A DNA stretch of 64,000 bases from Pseudomonadaceae bacterium SI-3 (GTDB lineage: Bacteria; Pseudomonadota; Gammaproteobacteria; Pseudomonadales; Pseudomonadaceae), in NCBI GenBank assembly GCA_004010935.1, contig CP026511.1:558001-622000 (forward strand). The letters run 5' to 3'. The stretch's first letter is position 1. The number at the start of each line of letters is the position of its first letter. The translations under genes were made by a program, and so were the position numbers. This document shows, piece after piece, positions 21,862 to 30,308 of the stretch. The notes under the pieces are model-generated. The model ran no database searches, had not been told where the DNA came from, and was given only the letters and a program-made list of their open reading frames with translations.

Positions 21862-23537
21862 AGCGGATCTCCCAGCAGAATGCGGCCGGACGAGCAGGGT
21901 GCGTCGCCGTTGCGGTATGCGAAGTGCAGCTTGCTGCGCTCGCGGTCGAAGCGCAGCGTCAGACTCAACTGGTCACCCGGACGGGCGAGCTGTTGGAACT
22001 TGAGCACTTCCATGCCTTGAAAGCTCGGTGGCAGGTCGGCGATCAGCTCGCGGGCGAGGCCGATGGCCCAGTCGATCTGCACCACGCCGGGCAGAACCGG
22101 GGTCTGCGGGAAATGCCCGGTGAAGTGCGCGAGGTCCAGCGGGACGGCCAACTGCAGCTGCCACTGGTCTTCTTCTTGGGAAGCGCTGAGTCGCTCCGGC
22201 TGCAGCGGGCGCGGCGCCTGCAACAGCGCGTCGAGTTGTGCCTGCGCGAGCTTGCCCTGACTGTTGCAGGGCAGCTGGGCGACAAGCCTCCAGCGGCGCG
22301 GTAAGGCTAGCGCTTCGCAGTGGTTTGCCAAGTGCTTGCGCAACGTCTCGGTCAATGCGCGTCGACCACCGTTGCGCAGCGCATGCAGGCCGGCTTCGCT
22401 CAGTGCGACCAGCGCCGCGAGGTAGGCGCGATTGTCATTGATCACCCCCAGCCGCGCGTCACTGACGAAAGGGTGAGCGGCCAACGCTGTTTCGAGCATC
22501 GGCAGAGCAATGCGCTTCTCTTCCAGCTTGACGATACGATCCAGTCGGCCGAGCAGCTCGAAGCGTCCATCTGCTTCGATGCGCGCCGCATCGGCGGTTT
22601 GTTCGACGTGGCCTGGAGGCAGGCAAGGCGAGGCGATGCGCAGCGCTCCATGATCGTCCTGGCTCAACTGCACCCCGGCGAACGGCTGCCACAGGGCGCC
22701 GCCTTGGCGCCAGGCGATGCCACCGGTCTCGGAGCTGCCGTAGATCTCGGTCGGTAGCTGACCCAGTCGCTGCTGCAGTCGCTGCCCTGCCTCGACATCC
22801 AGGGCTCCCCCTGAGGAAAAGACCCGGCGCACGCTGCGCAAAGCAGGCCAGTCGAGGTTGTCCCCCATCCGCTTGAGCAGCGCCGGGCTGGCCACCCAGC
22901 AGAAGCGCGGATGCTGACGGCTGGCCAGCTGCAGGTCTTCGGAAAAGGGTTGCGCGCGGCGCAGAAAGGGACGGCCGGCGCACAACGGCCAGAGCACGCG
23001 GAACAGCAGTCCATAGATGTGCTGCGCGGAGACGCTGGCAATCATGCAGGCGTCGCCGAGGTCGGCGCCCCAGCAGGCTTCGAGTGTTTCCACTTCGTTT
23101 GCCAGCTGGCGCAGGCGTTTGTCGATCAGTTTCGGCTCGCCACTGGAGCCTGAGGTGCAGAGCAGCAATCGGCACTGGTCCAGATCCAGCTTCGCCCCTT
23201 CGAGCGGCTCGGCAAACAGCTCCGAGAGATGAGCATCGCCGTCCTGATCGGTCAGCCAGAGATCGGCCTGGTGGGCCAGTCGCGCTCGGCTGGCGGGCTG
23301 CAGGTCGGCGGGTAGCAATACAGTTACGCCGGCTCGCCAGGCGCCGAGCAAGGCAATCGCCAGCTCGCCGGCGTCCTCCAGATGCACTGCGAGCCTGGCG
23401 ACGCCACGGTTACGCAGCCCAGCAGCCACACGCAGCGCTCGTTGGCGCAGCTCGGCATGCTCAAGGACGGGATCGAGCGTGACCGGCCGCGACGTGGGCG
23501 TCTGGTCGAGCAGATGTTCGAGGGGAATCCAGTTCAT
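21858..23537 (-). CDS. Starter acyl-AMP ligase fused to ApeI-like dehydratase (ApeH-ApeI)
   Basis: 559 aa in two parts. Residues about 1-430 are an ANL adenylating enzyme: the P-loop-like CTSGSSGEPK, YGSSETGGIAW and GRLDRIVKLEEKRI are the A3, A5 and A8-type motifs. From about 455 to the end lies a hotdog domain with FTGHFPQTPVLPGVVQIDWA, the FabA/FabZ-like segment seen in ApeI. The fusion therefore joins starter activation (an aryl acid loaded on an acyl carrier protein) to one half of the ApeI/ApeP dehydratase. ATG 23537 overlaps apeG (ATGA). The terminal lysine of the ligase was not located with confidence. Confidence 0.88.
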   Translation of the reverse strand: MNWIPLEHLLDQTPTSRPVTLDPVLEHAELRQRALRVAAGLRNRGVARLAVHLEDAGELAIALLGAWRAGVTVLLPADLQPASRARLAHQADLWLTDQDGDAHLSELFAEPLEGAKLDLDQCRLLLCTSGSSGEPKLIDKRLRQLANEVETLEACWGADLGDACMIASVSAQHIYGLLFRVLWPLCAGRPFLRRAQPFSEDLQLASRQHPRFCWVASPALLKRMGDNLDWPALRSVRRVFSSGGALDVEAGQRLQQRLGQLPTEIYGSSETGGIAWRQGGALWQPFAGVQLSQDDHGALRIASPCLPPGHVEQTADAARIEADGRFELLGRLDRIVKLEEKRIALPMLETALAAHPFVSDARLGVINDNRAYLAALVALSEAGLHALRNGGRRALTETLRKHLANHCEALALPRRWRLVAQLPCNSQGKLAQAQLDALLQAPRPLQPERLSASQEEDQWQLQLAVPLDLAHFTGHFPQTPVLPGVVQIDWAIGLARELIADLPPSFQGMEVLKFQQLARPGDQLSLTLRFDRERSKLHFAYRNGDAPCSSGRILLGDPL

Positions 23538-24112
23538 GTAACGTTCCTGACGCGCTGGCGTATCACCCACTCTCCGGCGAACAACAGTCCCATCAGCAGA
23601 TAGGCGATAAAACCGGTGTAAAGCGTCCACCAGCTCAGCGGCGCCCAGAGCGCGAGTGCGCTGGCGATACCGGCGTTGACGATGAAATAGCCCACCCAGA
23701 CCCAGGTCACCTGCCGCGTATAGCGCACAGCCGCGGGTGGGAGCTCGGGTTCGCTTAGCCGCGCGAGGCGTTCGATGATCGGCATGCCGGAGTAGAGGCT
23801 GCCGGCAAACAGGCCAAGCAGCGCCAGGCTGATCAGTACGGGATACCAGCGTAACAACGCCGGCTCGTCAGCCAGCCCCAGCAACAGGCAGAACAGCAGC
23901 GCGGTCGCTGCCACCGTATTGCTCAGCAGTGTCTGCTTGCCACTGCATAGGCGAGCCAGCCAGAGCGCGCCGAGCAGCAGCGCAAAGAGCCGAGGCGACA
24001 GCTGCTCCAGCCCCACATACACAACGAACGGGTAGGCGAGGCCGACCAGCAACAGGGCGAGGCCTGTTAGCCGACTGGCGTTCGCAGTGCCTGTTCGAGC
24101 GGGTGTCTGCAT
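23534..24112 (-). CDS. apeG: Polytopic membrane protein of the APE cluster (ApeG, COG4648-like)
   Basis: 192 aa from ATG 24112; an in-frame GTG at 24163 would add 17 residues but has no better ribosome binding site. About six hydrophobic segments are visible (LTGLALLLVGLAYPFVVYV, LFALLLGALWLARL, AATALLFCLLLGLA, LISLALLGLFAGSLY, WVWVGYFIVNAGIASALALWA, LYTGFIAYLLMGLLF). A conserved integral membrane protein of unknown activity at this position in APE operons; it may anchor or assist the synthase at the membrane. Confidence 0.8.
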   Translation of the reverse strand: MQTPARTGTANASRLTGLALLLVGLAYPFVVYVGLEQLSPRLFALLLGALWLARLCSGKQTLLSNTVAATALLFCLLLGLADEPALLRWYPVLISLALLGLFAGSLYSGMPIIERLARLSEPELPPAAVRYTRQVTWVWVGYFIVNAGIASALALWAPLSWWTLYTGFIAYLLMGLLFAGEWVIRQRVRNVT

Positions 24113-24194
24113 CGTGCCGTCCGTTTGCGCATGGGAGCTTGATCCGGGGAGCTCTGGGCTCACCGGACAATGCTTGGTTGGTTGATCGGGTGGG

Positions 24195-24452
24195 TCAGGC
24201 CGGTTGCGGGTTCACCAGCCGATACACCGCCTCGACGACATCGCCCACGGTTCGTACCGACTTGAATTCCTCTGCGGCAATCTTCTTGCCTGTCTGTCGC
24301 TTGATGTGATCGATCAGGTCGACGGCGTCGATGCTGTCAATTTCAAGATCCTGGTATAGGTTGGCTTCCAGGCTGATTCGCTCGGGTTCGAGTTCAAACA
24401 GCTCGACCAGCGCATCGCGCAGGGTCTGGAAGATTTCGTTGCGGCTTTCCAT
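24195..24452 (-). CDS. apeF: Acyl carrier protein 2 (ApeF)
   Basis: 85 aa. The phosphopantetheine attachment Ser is in LEIDSIDAVDL. The protein is acidic, four-helix and of normal ACP length. GAGGAGG lies ahead of ATG 24452 and the gene follows apeE by 1 bp, so the pair should be made together. One ACP is thought to carry the aryl starter or chain and the other the extender in APE systems; which is which cannot be read from sequence. Confidence 0.9.
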   Translation of the reverse strand: MESRNEIFQTLRDALVELFELEPERISLEANLYQDLEIDSIDAVDLIDHIKRQTGKKIAAEEFKSVRTVGDVVEAVYRLVNPQPA

Positions 24453-24453
24453 T

Positions 24454-24726
24454 TCAAGCCTCCTCGGTGACGGCGCGGTTGGCGCTGACGTAGGCGGTCA
24501 GGCTATCGACACTGGCGAAATGCTTGCGGGTGTCCTTCGCATCGGCGTCGATCTTGATACCGAAGCGCTTCTGGATCGCCAGACCCAGCTCCAGCGCATC
24601 GACCGAATCCAGCCCGAGCCCTTCGCCAAACAGCGGCTGGTCGGCTGCGATGTCGTCTGGGCCGAGGTCTTCCAGACCCAGGGCGTCGATGATCAGTTGC
24701 TTGATTTCAAGCTGCAGTTGGCTCAT
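24454..24726 (-). CDS. apeE: Acyl carrier protein 1 (ApeE)
   Basis: 90 aa with the attachment Ser in GLGLDSVDALELGLAI. AAGGAG lies 10 bases upstream of ATG 24726. The gene overlaps the end of apeD by 20 bp. Its sequence differs clearly from ApeF, so the two are distinct carriers rather than a recent duplication. Confidence 0.9.
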   Translation of the reverse strand: MSQLQLEIKQLIIDALGLEDLGPDDIAADQPLFGEGLGLDSVDALELGLAIQKRFGIKIDADAKDTRKHFASVDSLTAYVSANRAVTEEA

Positions 24727-25516
24727 CGAGTGCGAGCTCCTTTATGAAGTGTCGATGCAGATGATCGTTGAGTTGCCGAGAGGCAATGGGTGCTGCGCCA
24801 CGCGAAGCGAACATCTGCGGGTCGATATCCTCACCGACGCGCAGATGAAAATGAAAACGTCTTGCCGGAATCCGATACCAGGGCTCGGCTTTGGTCAGGG
24901 TGGTGGGTGTTACGGTGATCACGACCGGTGTGACCAGGCGTGCGCCACGAAGCGCGATAGCCGCCGCGCCCCGATGAAACTGCGGCGCCTGGCCCGGCGT
25001 GGTGCGCGTGCCTTCGGGAAAGATGATCAGTGTCTGGCCTTGCCTCAGCGCATCGGCTGCTTCGTCGAGCATCTCCGCGCTGCCGTTATTGCTGATGTAC
25101 TGAGCCGCACGTATCGGCCCGCGAGTGAAGGGGTTGTCCCACAGGCTCTGCTTGACCACACAGTTGGCGTCACGGATCAGTGCGATCAGCACCACCACGT
25201 CGATCAGCGAAGGGTGGTTGGCGATCACCAACTGCCCAGGGCGGCCGAGCCGTTCGGCACCCTCGACTTCATAGGTCAGTACGCCGCTGCGGTACATGAA
25301 CTGGACGAACAGCCAGAACAGCCGGCTCACGGTCTGTCGCGCCCGACTGCGGCGTTCGGTCGTGTCGCCTGGCAGCAGACCCAGCACAGGGAAGACGATC
25401 ATTCGCAGGCAGAGCCCGCCGAGACCGAACAGGGCAAACGACAGCCCGGTCGCGACCAGGCGCCACAGCCAGGGCGCGCTGTATCGGCGGTTCAATAGGT
25501 TTGCTGCCAGTTCCAT
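24707..25516 (-). CDS. apeD: 1-acyl-glycerol-3-phosphate-type acyltransferase (ApeD)
   Basis: 269 aa. An N-terminal membrane segment (about 20-50) precedes the PlsC-type motifs: ANHPSLIDVVVL (HX4D catalytic pair) and FPEGTRTTPGQAP. This second acyltransferase is separate from the LpxL-like one in the same operon, so two acylation steps seem to be involved in building the lipid carrier. ATG 25516 lies inside the 3' end of apeC (25-bp overlap). Confidence 0.88.
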   Translation of the reverse strand: MELAANLLNRRYSAPWLWRLVATGLSFALFGLGGLCLRMIVFPVLGLLPGDTTERRSRARQTVSRLFWLFVQFMYRSGVLTYEVEGAERLGRPGQLVIANHPSLIDVVVLIALIRDANCVVKQSLWDNPFTRGPIRAAQYISNNGSAEMLDEAADALRQGQTLIIFPEGTRTTPGQAPQFHRGAAAIALRGARLVTPVVITVTPTTLTKAEPWYRIPARRFHFHLRVGEDIDPQMFASRGAAPIASRQLNDHLHRHFIKELALDEPTAA

Positions 25517-26211
25517 TGGCGGCTCTCCCAGGTGTTTTGAAAGGTCGGTTGGTCCTTGAGCAGTGCGTGGACCAGTTTGATCGCATGCGGGTGCGATGCC
25601 TGCCTAGCGGCTGGCTCGGCTGTTTCGAGGCTCAATTGCCAGGTCTTACCCGGCTTCAGCAACAGCGCCACGGCATAAGGAAAGCTGACGTCGTTGATCC
25701 AGGGCGCATAGACCGCAGGGGGCTGATCTTCCGCGACCACCACCAGGACTTCGGGAGCGCCTTCGCCGAGCAACAAGGCTGCTTCGAGCACGGCATGCTC
25801 CAATCCGTCACCTTCAGCTGCGAGCGCCGTCATCTCGCTGGTGTCCTGCTGCTGGATGGACCAGAGACCGATGATCGCGTTGTGCACCGACAGGCTGAAC
25901 TGGGTAGGGGAAAGTGGCTCGTCGCTCGCCAGGTCGTTGAGGATGGCGAAAGTGCGCGTGGTCTCGCCGTGACGGGAGGCGTAGACCAGGGGCATTGGCG
26001 CCCGGTTGGCCGCCAGAGGAGTGGCCACGGCGAACACCATGCGCGCCAGGCGACTCAGGCGTCGGCGCTGCATGGCCGGCAGGAAGCTGACGTCCGGTTG
26101 TGCGTCACTGCTTTCGAGCTCGCACGGATCCCCGGCCCAATTGGCCCAGTCATCAGTGCTCGCCAGTCCTGGAGCCCAAGCCTGCCATTGATCGATTTCG
26201 AATTGAATCAC
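25492..26211 (-). CDS. apeC: Ketosynthase-like partner subunit (ApeC)
   Basis: 239 aa, first gene of the operon. It starts QFEIDQWQAWAPGL and holds MQRRRLSRLARMVFA and FSLSVHNAIIGLWSI, matching the N-terminal-like ketosynthase domain found as ApeC. The position of the active-site Cys is taken by SVHNA, so it should be a non-catalytic partner that pairs with ApeO, like a chain-length factor. The start is GTG 26211, with GGTGAG 9 bases upstream; no in-frame ATG nearby fits. Confidence 0.88.
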   Translation of the reverse strand: MIQFEIDQWQAWAPGLASTDDWANWAGDPCELESSDAQPDVSFLPAMQRRRLSRLARMVFAVATPLAANRAPMPLVYASRHGETTRTFAILNDLASDEPLSPTQFSLSVHNAIIGLWSIQQQDTSEMTALAAEGDGLEHAVLEAALLLGEGAPEVLVVVAEDQPPAVYAPWINDVSFPYAVALLLKPGKTWQLSLETAEPAARQASHPHAIKLVHALLKDQPTFQNTWESRQWNWQQTY

Positions 26212-26533
26212 GCTGAACTCACCGGCTCATCCTCGAGCCTTTGTTATTGGCGTGTCGACGTCCTTGTACAGCGACTATCGGTAAATGTCTGCCGTGAAAA
26301 CGGCGGCATTATCCAATCGCGGTCGAGCCTAGGCAAACGTTGCGTGAAATATCCAGATAAAAGGCAGGCCTAATGCACGGAACTGCGGGGTCGGTCGGTG
26401 GTCAGTTCTAGGTTTGCCAAAGAGCCCGGTGGCCAAGGATGCGCCTGCCGTGACGATGCCGGCGTCGAGCCGCTTGGCTGCCAGTCCTTCTTCCGTCTCC
26501 TCAGAAGCCAAACAGACTACCGCGTGGCGCCTG
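26212..26533. other. 322-bp spacer between the APE operon and trxC
   Basis: Lies between apeC (start 26211) and the trxC stop (26534), both minus strand. It holds a candidate APE promoter (26308-26336) and a short hairpin GCCGT-GAAA-ACGGC (26291-26304) at the predicted transcription start. Short open frames here (for example 26329-26511 minus) have no ribosome binding site or recognisable sequence. I see no regulator gene. Confidence 0.6.
26308..26336 (-). promoter_or_regulatory. Candidate sigma-70 promoter of the APE operon
   Basis: Read on the minus strand: -35 TTGCCT (26336-26331), a 17-bp spacer, then -10 GATAAT (26313-26308). Transcription would start near 26301, giving a leader of about 90 nt before apeC that opens with the GCCGT/ACGGC hairpin. 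Confidence 0.55.
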
Positions 26534-26968
26534 TCATACCCCGTGCTGTTGGAGCCAGGCCAGTAGCTGCGGCAATGGCATCGCGCCGCTCTGGCGCGCC
26601 ACTTCCTTGCCTTGCTTGAAGAGGATCAAACTGGGAATCGAACGAATGCCGAGCTGGCTAGACAGTTGCGGACTGGCCTCGCTGTCCAGTTTGGCCAATC
26701 GGCAACGGCCCTGCAGCTGAGCTGCCGCCTGGGCGAAGGTTGGGGCGAAACTGCGGCACGGGCCGCACCAGCTGGCCCAGACATCCACCAGCAGCGGCAA
26801 ATCACCCTTGATCTGGTTGGCGAACTGATTCTGCTGCAGCTCGAACGGCGTGTTCGGCAAGGCTTCTTCCTTGCAACGTCCACAGCGCGGCGCGTCGTGC
26901 AGCCGGTCGGCGGGGATGCGGTTGAGGCTGGCGCAATGTGCGCAGGGGATGATCAGCGAGTCGGTCAT
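26534..26968 (-). CDS. trxC: Thioredoxin 2 (zinc-containing)
   Basis: 144 aa. The N-terminal zinc-binding extension has CAHC and CGRC; the thioredoxin fold follows with the redox site WCGPC and the cis-Pro loop IRSIPSL. This is the TrxC type, a cytosolic disulfide reductase often tied to oxidative stress. ATG 26968 has GGAG 7 bases upstream, but that Shine-Dalgarno lies inside the 3' arm of a perfect 12-bp inverted repeat (26970-27012). A longer frame to 27025 would translate through the repeat and is unlikely. Confidence 0.95.
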   Translation of the reverse strand: MTDSLIIPCAHCASLNRIPADRLHDAPRCGRCKEEALPNTPFELQQNQFANQIKGDLPLLVDVWASWCGPCRSFAPTFAQAAAQLQGRCRLAKLDSEASPQLSSQLGIRSIPSLILFKQGKEVARQSGAMPLPQLLAWLQQHGV

Positions 26969-26969
26969 G

Positions 26970-27012
26970 GCGAGGCTCCACAGCGGTCTGTCGCAGTAAT
27001 GTGGAGCCTCGC
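26970..27012 (-). promoter_or_regulatory. Perfect 12-bp inverted repeat over the trxC ribosome binding site
   Basis: GCGAGGCTCCAC (26970-26981) and GTGGAGCCTCGC (27001-27012) are exact reverse complements with a 19-nt spacer. In a trxC transcript starting upstream, the arm next to the start codon contains the GGAG Shine-Dalgarno and would be paired. Alternatively it is a DNA operator overlapping a weak promoter (TTGATA, 18 bp, CATTAC). Confidence 0.6.
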
Positions 27013-27017
27013 TGGCC

Positions 27018-27037
27018 GATATCAAGCGATATCAAGC
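27018..27037. repeat. Tandem 10-bp direct repeat upstream of trxC
   Basis: CGATATCAAG occurs twice in direct succession (27018-27027 and 27028-27037), each unit holding the palindrome GATATC. Two sites one helical turn apart resemble a double operator; on the minus strand each unit also reads as TTGATA, a possible -35 element. Confidence 0.55.
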
Positions 27038-27063
27038 GTCGCGGGCAAAGCGGTCTTGCGAAA

Positions 27064-28341
27064 TCAGCCTTTGGCCGCGTCCAGGGCCTGGGTCAGGTCG
27101 GCCAGAATGTCATCGATGTGCTCGATGCCAATCGACAGCCGGATCAGATCCTGGGAAACGCCTGCCCTGGCCAGTTCTTCGGCGTTCAGCTGGCGATGCG
27201 TGGTGCTGGCGGGATGACAGGCCAGCGACTTGGCGTCGCCGATGTTGACCAGCCGCACGATCAGCTTGAGCGCATCGATGAAGCGCGCGCCGGCCTCCAT
27301 GCCCCCTTCGATGCCGAAGCAGAGGATCGACGCCGGCGTGCCGCTCATATAACGGCGCGCCAATTCATGCTCCGGATGATCGGCCAGGCCGGCATATTTC
27401 ACCCACGCCACCTGCGGGTGTGCCTGCAGGTATTCGGCAACCTTCAAGGCGTTCTCGCAATGCCGCTCCATGCGCAGCGCGAGCGTTTCCAGCCCCTGCA
27501 GGATCAGGAACGAATTGAACGGCGAAATCGCCGCGCCCATGTTGCGCAGCGGCACCACGCGGCAGCGGCCGATGAAAGCGGCGGGGCCGAACGCCTCGGT
27601 GTAGGTGACGCCGTGATAGGACACGTCAGGCGTGTTGAGCAGCGCGAAGCGCTCCTTGTGCTGTGCCCAGGGAAACTTCCCTGAGTCGACGACGATGCCG
27701 CCAATGCTGGTGCCATGGCCGCCCATATACTTGGTCAGCGAATGCACGACGATGTCCGCGCCATGCTCAAAGGGGCGGCACAGCATCGGTGTAGCGACGG
27801 TGTTATCGACGATCAACGGTACGCCGTGGCGGTGTGCGGCGTCTGCCAGCGCGGCGAGGTCAATGACATTGCCGGCTGGGTTGCCGATGGATTCGCAGAA
27901 TACAGCCTTGGTGCGCTCGTCGATCAGCGACTCCAGCGCAGCGATATCGTCGTGGGCAGCGAAGCGCACCTCGATTCCCTGCCGCGGCAGGGTATGGGCA
28001 AACAGATTGAAGGTGCCGCCATAGAGTTTGGCGACCGAAACGATGTTGTCGCCAGCTTCGGCGATGGTCTGGATGGCATAGGTGATCGCCGCCATTCCCG
28101 AGGCCACAGCCAATGCCGCCACGCCGCCTTCCAGTGCCGCGACGCGCTGCTCGAGCACGTCGGTGGTGGGATTCATGATGCGCGTATAGATGTTGCCCGG
28201 CACCTTCAGGTCGAACAGGTCCGCGCCGTGCTGGGTATCGTCAAACGCGTAGGAGGTGGTCTGGTAGATCGGCACAGCCACTGCGCGGGTGGTTGGGTCT
28301 GGGCTGTAGCCGGCATGGACGGCGAGGGTTTCCAGCTTCAT
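27064..28341 (-). CDS. metY: O-acetylhomoserine aminocarboxypropyltransferase (sulfhydrylase)
   Basis: PLP enzyme of the Cys/Met metabolism family, 425 aa, that uses O-acetylhomoserine and sulfide to make homocysteine. The Schiff-base Lys is in [13 protein letters not shown]; the N-terminal [20 protein letters not shown] and the YGGTFNLF segment are typical of MetY rather than cystathionine lyases. ATG 28341 has AAGGAG about 7 bases upstream; a longer start at 28365 is not needed. It lies 92 bp after the SLC13 permease in the same direction, so co-transcription is possible. Confidence 0.92.
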   Translation of the reverse strand: MKLETLAVHAGYSPDPTTRAVAVPIYQTTSYAFDDTQHGADLFDLKVPGNIYTRIMNPTTDVLEQRVAALEGGVAALAVASGMAAITYAIQTIAEAGDNIVSVAKLYGGTFNLFAHTLPRQGIEVRFAAHDDIAALESLIDERTKAVFCESIGNPAGNVIDLAALADAAHRHGVPLIVDNTVATPMLCRPFEHGADIVVHSLTKYMGGHGTSIGGIVVDSGKFPWAQHKERFALLNTPDVSYHGVTYTEAFGPAAFIGRCRVVPLRNMGAAISPFNSFLILQGLETLALRMERHCENALKVAEYLQAHPQVAWVKYAGLADHPEHELARRYMSGTPASILCFGIEGGMEAGARFIDALKLIVRLVNIGDAKSLACHPASTTHRQLNAEELARAGVSQDLIRLSIGIEHIDDILADLTQALDAAKG

Positions 28342-28433
28342 GGCGCGCTCCTTGTTCTTGTTCATCGGGGCAAAGGCCCGAGAGCATGAAACTGAACGCC
28401 GATGCGGTCAATGATCCAGGGCAAGCACCGTTA

Positions 28434-30224
28434 TCAAAGCGGTGTGAGCGGCCAGAACAACGGGATGACCAGCGTTGCGACGACCCACAGCAACAGATTC
28501 AGCGGGATTCCCACCTTGAGGAAATCAGCGAAGCGATAGCCACCGGCGTTATAGACAAATGTGTTGGTCTGGTAACCGATCGGCGTGGCGAAGCTAGCGC
28601 TGGCAGCGAACATCACCGCGACGACAAACGCACGCGGATCGATACCGAGCTGCTGGGCGAGGCCGATGGCGATTGGTGTGACCAGCACGGCGACGGCATT
28701 GTTAGAGAGGATCTCAGTAAGCACTGAGGTGAACAGATAGATGAACCCGAGCATGAATAGCGGGCCGGCCCAAGGCGTCAGGTCGACCACGCTGGAAACA
28801 ATCAGCCCGACCAGCCCTACCTTGTTCATCGCTACGCTGATGGCGAGCATGCCGAAGATCAGGCTGAGGATCTTCCAATCGACCGCCTTGTAGGCATCCT
28901 CCACGTCCAGGCAGCGGGTCGCCAGAACCGCCGCGGCACCGATGATCGCCAGGCCTTCGATCGGCATCACACCGAACGCTGCCAGCAGCATCACCATCAG
29001 CGTCGTGCCAATGGCGATGGGCGCCTTGTCTCGTCGAAAAGCGCGCTCCTGTACGGCGTTGAGACTGATCAGCTCGCCGTTGTCGGCGAAACGCTTGATC
29101 TGCGCCGGGGTGCCCTCGACCAGCATCACATCGCCGAACTGCAGTTGGAAATCGTCGAGGTTGCCCTGGATGTTTTCGTCCTGCCGGTGAACGGCCAGCA
29201 CATTGATCCCGTAGCGGGCGCTGAGGTCGAGGTCGCGCATCGGTCGGTGGCTGTAACGCGAGTTGCGTCCGACGATGGCTTCAGCGAGCACTTCATCCTC
29301 GCTGCTGAGGGTCTCGAAGGCGTCGCTGCGGTTGAAGCTCAGATGACCGCTGCCGCGTAGCTCAACTACATCCTTGACCTGGCCGTGGATGACCAACACA
29401 TCGCCGGCCAGCAAGCTGAAATCCTGTTCCGGTCGGCTGTGCAAATGAACCCCGCGGTTCACCTGCAGCACCTGCAGTCCGCTGCCACCGTTGAGGTTGG
29501 CCTCGGCAATGCTCTTGCCGACGACGGGCGATCCTTGAGGAACCCGCAATTCGCTCATGAAGGTGCGATCGAGCCTAGGCCCGAGAAGCTTGGAGAGAGT
29601 GTCGCGCTCCGGCAGCAGCCGCTTGCCGATGGTCAGCATATACAGCATGCCGGCCGCGGCGAGCACCAGCGCAGCGCCGGTGATTTCGAACATGCCGAAT
29701 GGCGCGAGGCCCGCCTTGCGCGCCACACCGTCGACCAGGATGTTAGTCGAGGTGCCGATCATCGTCAGCGTGCCGCCAAGGATGGTGGCGTAGGACAGCG
29801 GAATCAGCAGCTTCGAAGGCGTGGTGCCGGCCCGCGTTGCCAGGGAAATGGCCACCGGTGTCAGGATCGCTACCACGGGCGTGTTGTTGAGAAAGGCCGA
29901 AATGACCAGCGCAGTAATCGTCAGCCCGCCGAGCACGCGGGTCGGGCTGGTGCCGACCAGCCCACCCAGCCAGTTACCCAACGCATCGATGCAGCCGGTG
30001 CGCTCCAGCGCCGCGGATATCACGAACATGCAGGCAATGGTGACGGGCGCAGAGTTGGACAAGACTCCGAGCACTTCCGCGGGGGTCAGTAACTGGCTGG
30101 CGATCAACACCGCCACCGCAATCGCCACCACGATGTCGGGGCTCCAGGTCTCCCGCACGAAAGACACCAGCACCCAGACCAGCAAGGCGCAGACGAAAAG
30201 CAGCGGCAGCGAATCGGAGAGCAT
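28434..30224 (-). CDS. SLC13/DASS-family permease with two RCK_C domains
   Basis: 596 aa. Membrane segments run from about 5 to 195, then two consecutive TrkA-C/RCK_C-type soluble domains (about 210-300 and 300-390; VVGKSIAEANL and DVMLVEGTPAQIKRF), then a second membrane half (about 400-596). Paired substrate/sodium motifs are SAFLNNTPVVAILTPV in the first half and TEILSNNAVAVLVTPI in the second. Related proteins import sulfate, thiosulfate or dicarboxylates. Its place upstream of metY and an AT-rich box in its promoter region suggest a sulfur substrate (inference). The start has AAGGA upstream. Confidence 0.85.
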   Translation of the reverse strand: MLSDSLPLLFVCALLVWVLVSFVRETWSPDIVVAIAVAVLIASQLLTPAEVLGVLSNSAPVTIACMFVISAALERTGCIDALGNWLGGLVGTSPTRVLGGLTITALVISAFLNNTPVVAILTPVAISLATRAGTTPSKLLIPLSYATILGGTLTMIGTSTNILVDGVARKAGLAPFGMFEITGAALVLAAAGMLYMLTIGKRLLPERDTLSKLLGPRLDRTFMSELRVPQGSPVVGKSIAEANLNGGSGLQVLQVNRGVHLHSRPEQDFSLLAGDVLVIHGQVKDVVELRGSGHLSFNRSDAFETLSSEDEVLAEAIVGRNSRYSHRPMRDLDLSARYGINVLAVHRQDENIQGNLDDFQLQFGDVMLVEGTPAQIKRFADNGELISLNAVQERAFRRDKAPIAIGTTLMVMLLAAFGVMPIEGLAIIGAAAVLATRCLDVEDAYKAVDWKILSLIFGMLAISVAMNKVGLVGLIVSSVVDLTPWAGPLFMLGFIYLFTSVLTEILSNNAVAVLVTPIAIGLAQQLGIDPRAFVVAVMFAASASFATPIGYQTNTFVYNAGGYRFADFLKVGIPLNLLLWVVATLVIPLFWPLTPL

Positions 30225-30308
30225 GAACGTCCTTAACGTGGCGTAACGACTGGCCGCAGAGCGGCCCCGCGCGAACGATAGGGTCGAGCACTTAGAGAGT
30301 CTAGGAAC

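Noticed and set aside
23972..24194. Extension of apeG to GTG 24163
   Set aside because: Adds a hydrophilic tail without a ribosome binding site; ATG 24112 places the first membrane segment as expected.
26329..26511. 60-codon minus-strand frame in the APE-trxC spacer
   Set aside because: No Shine-Dalgarno, no similarity to a known family and it overlaps the candidate APE promoter.
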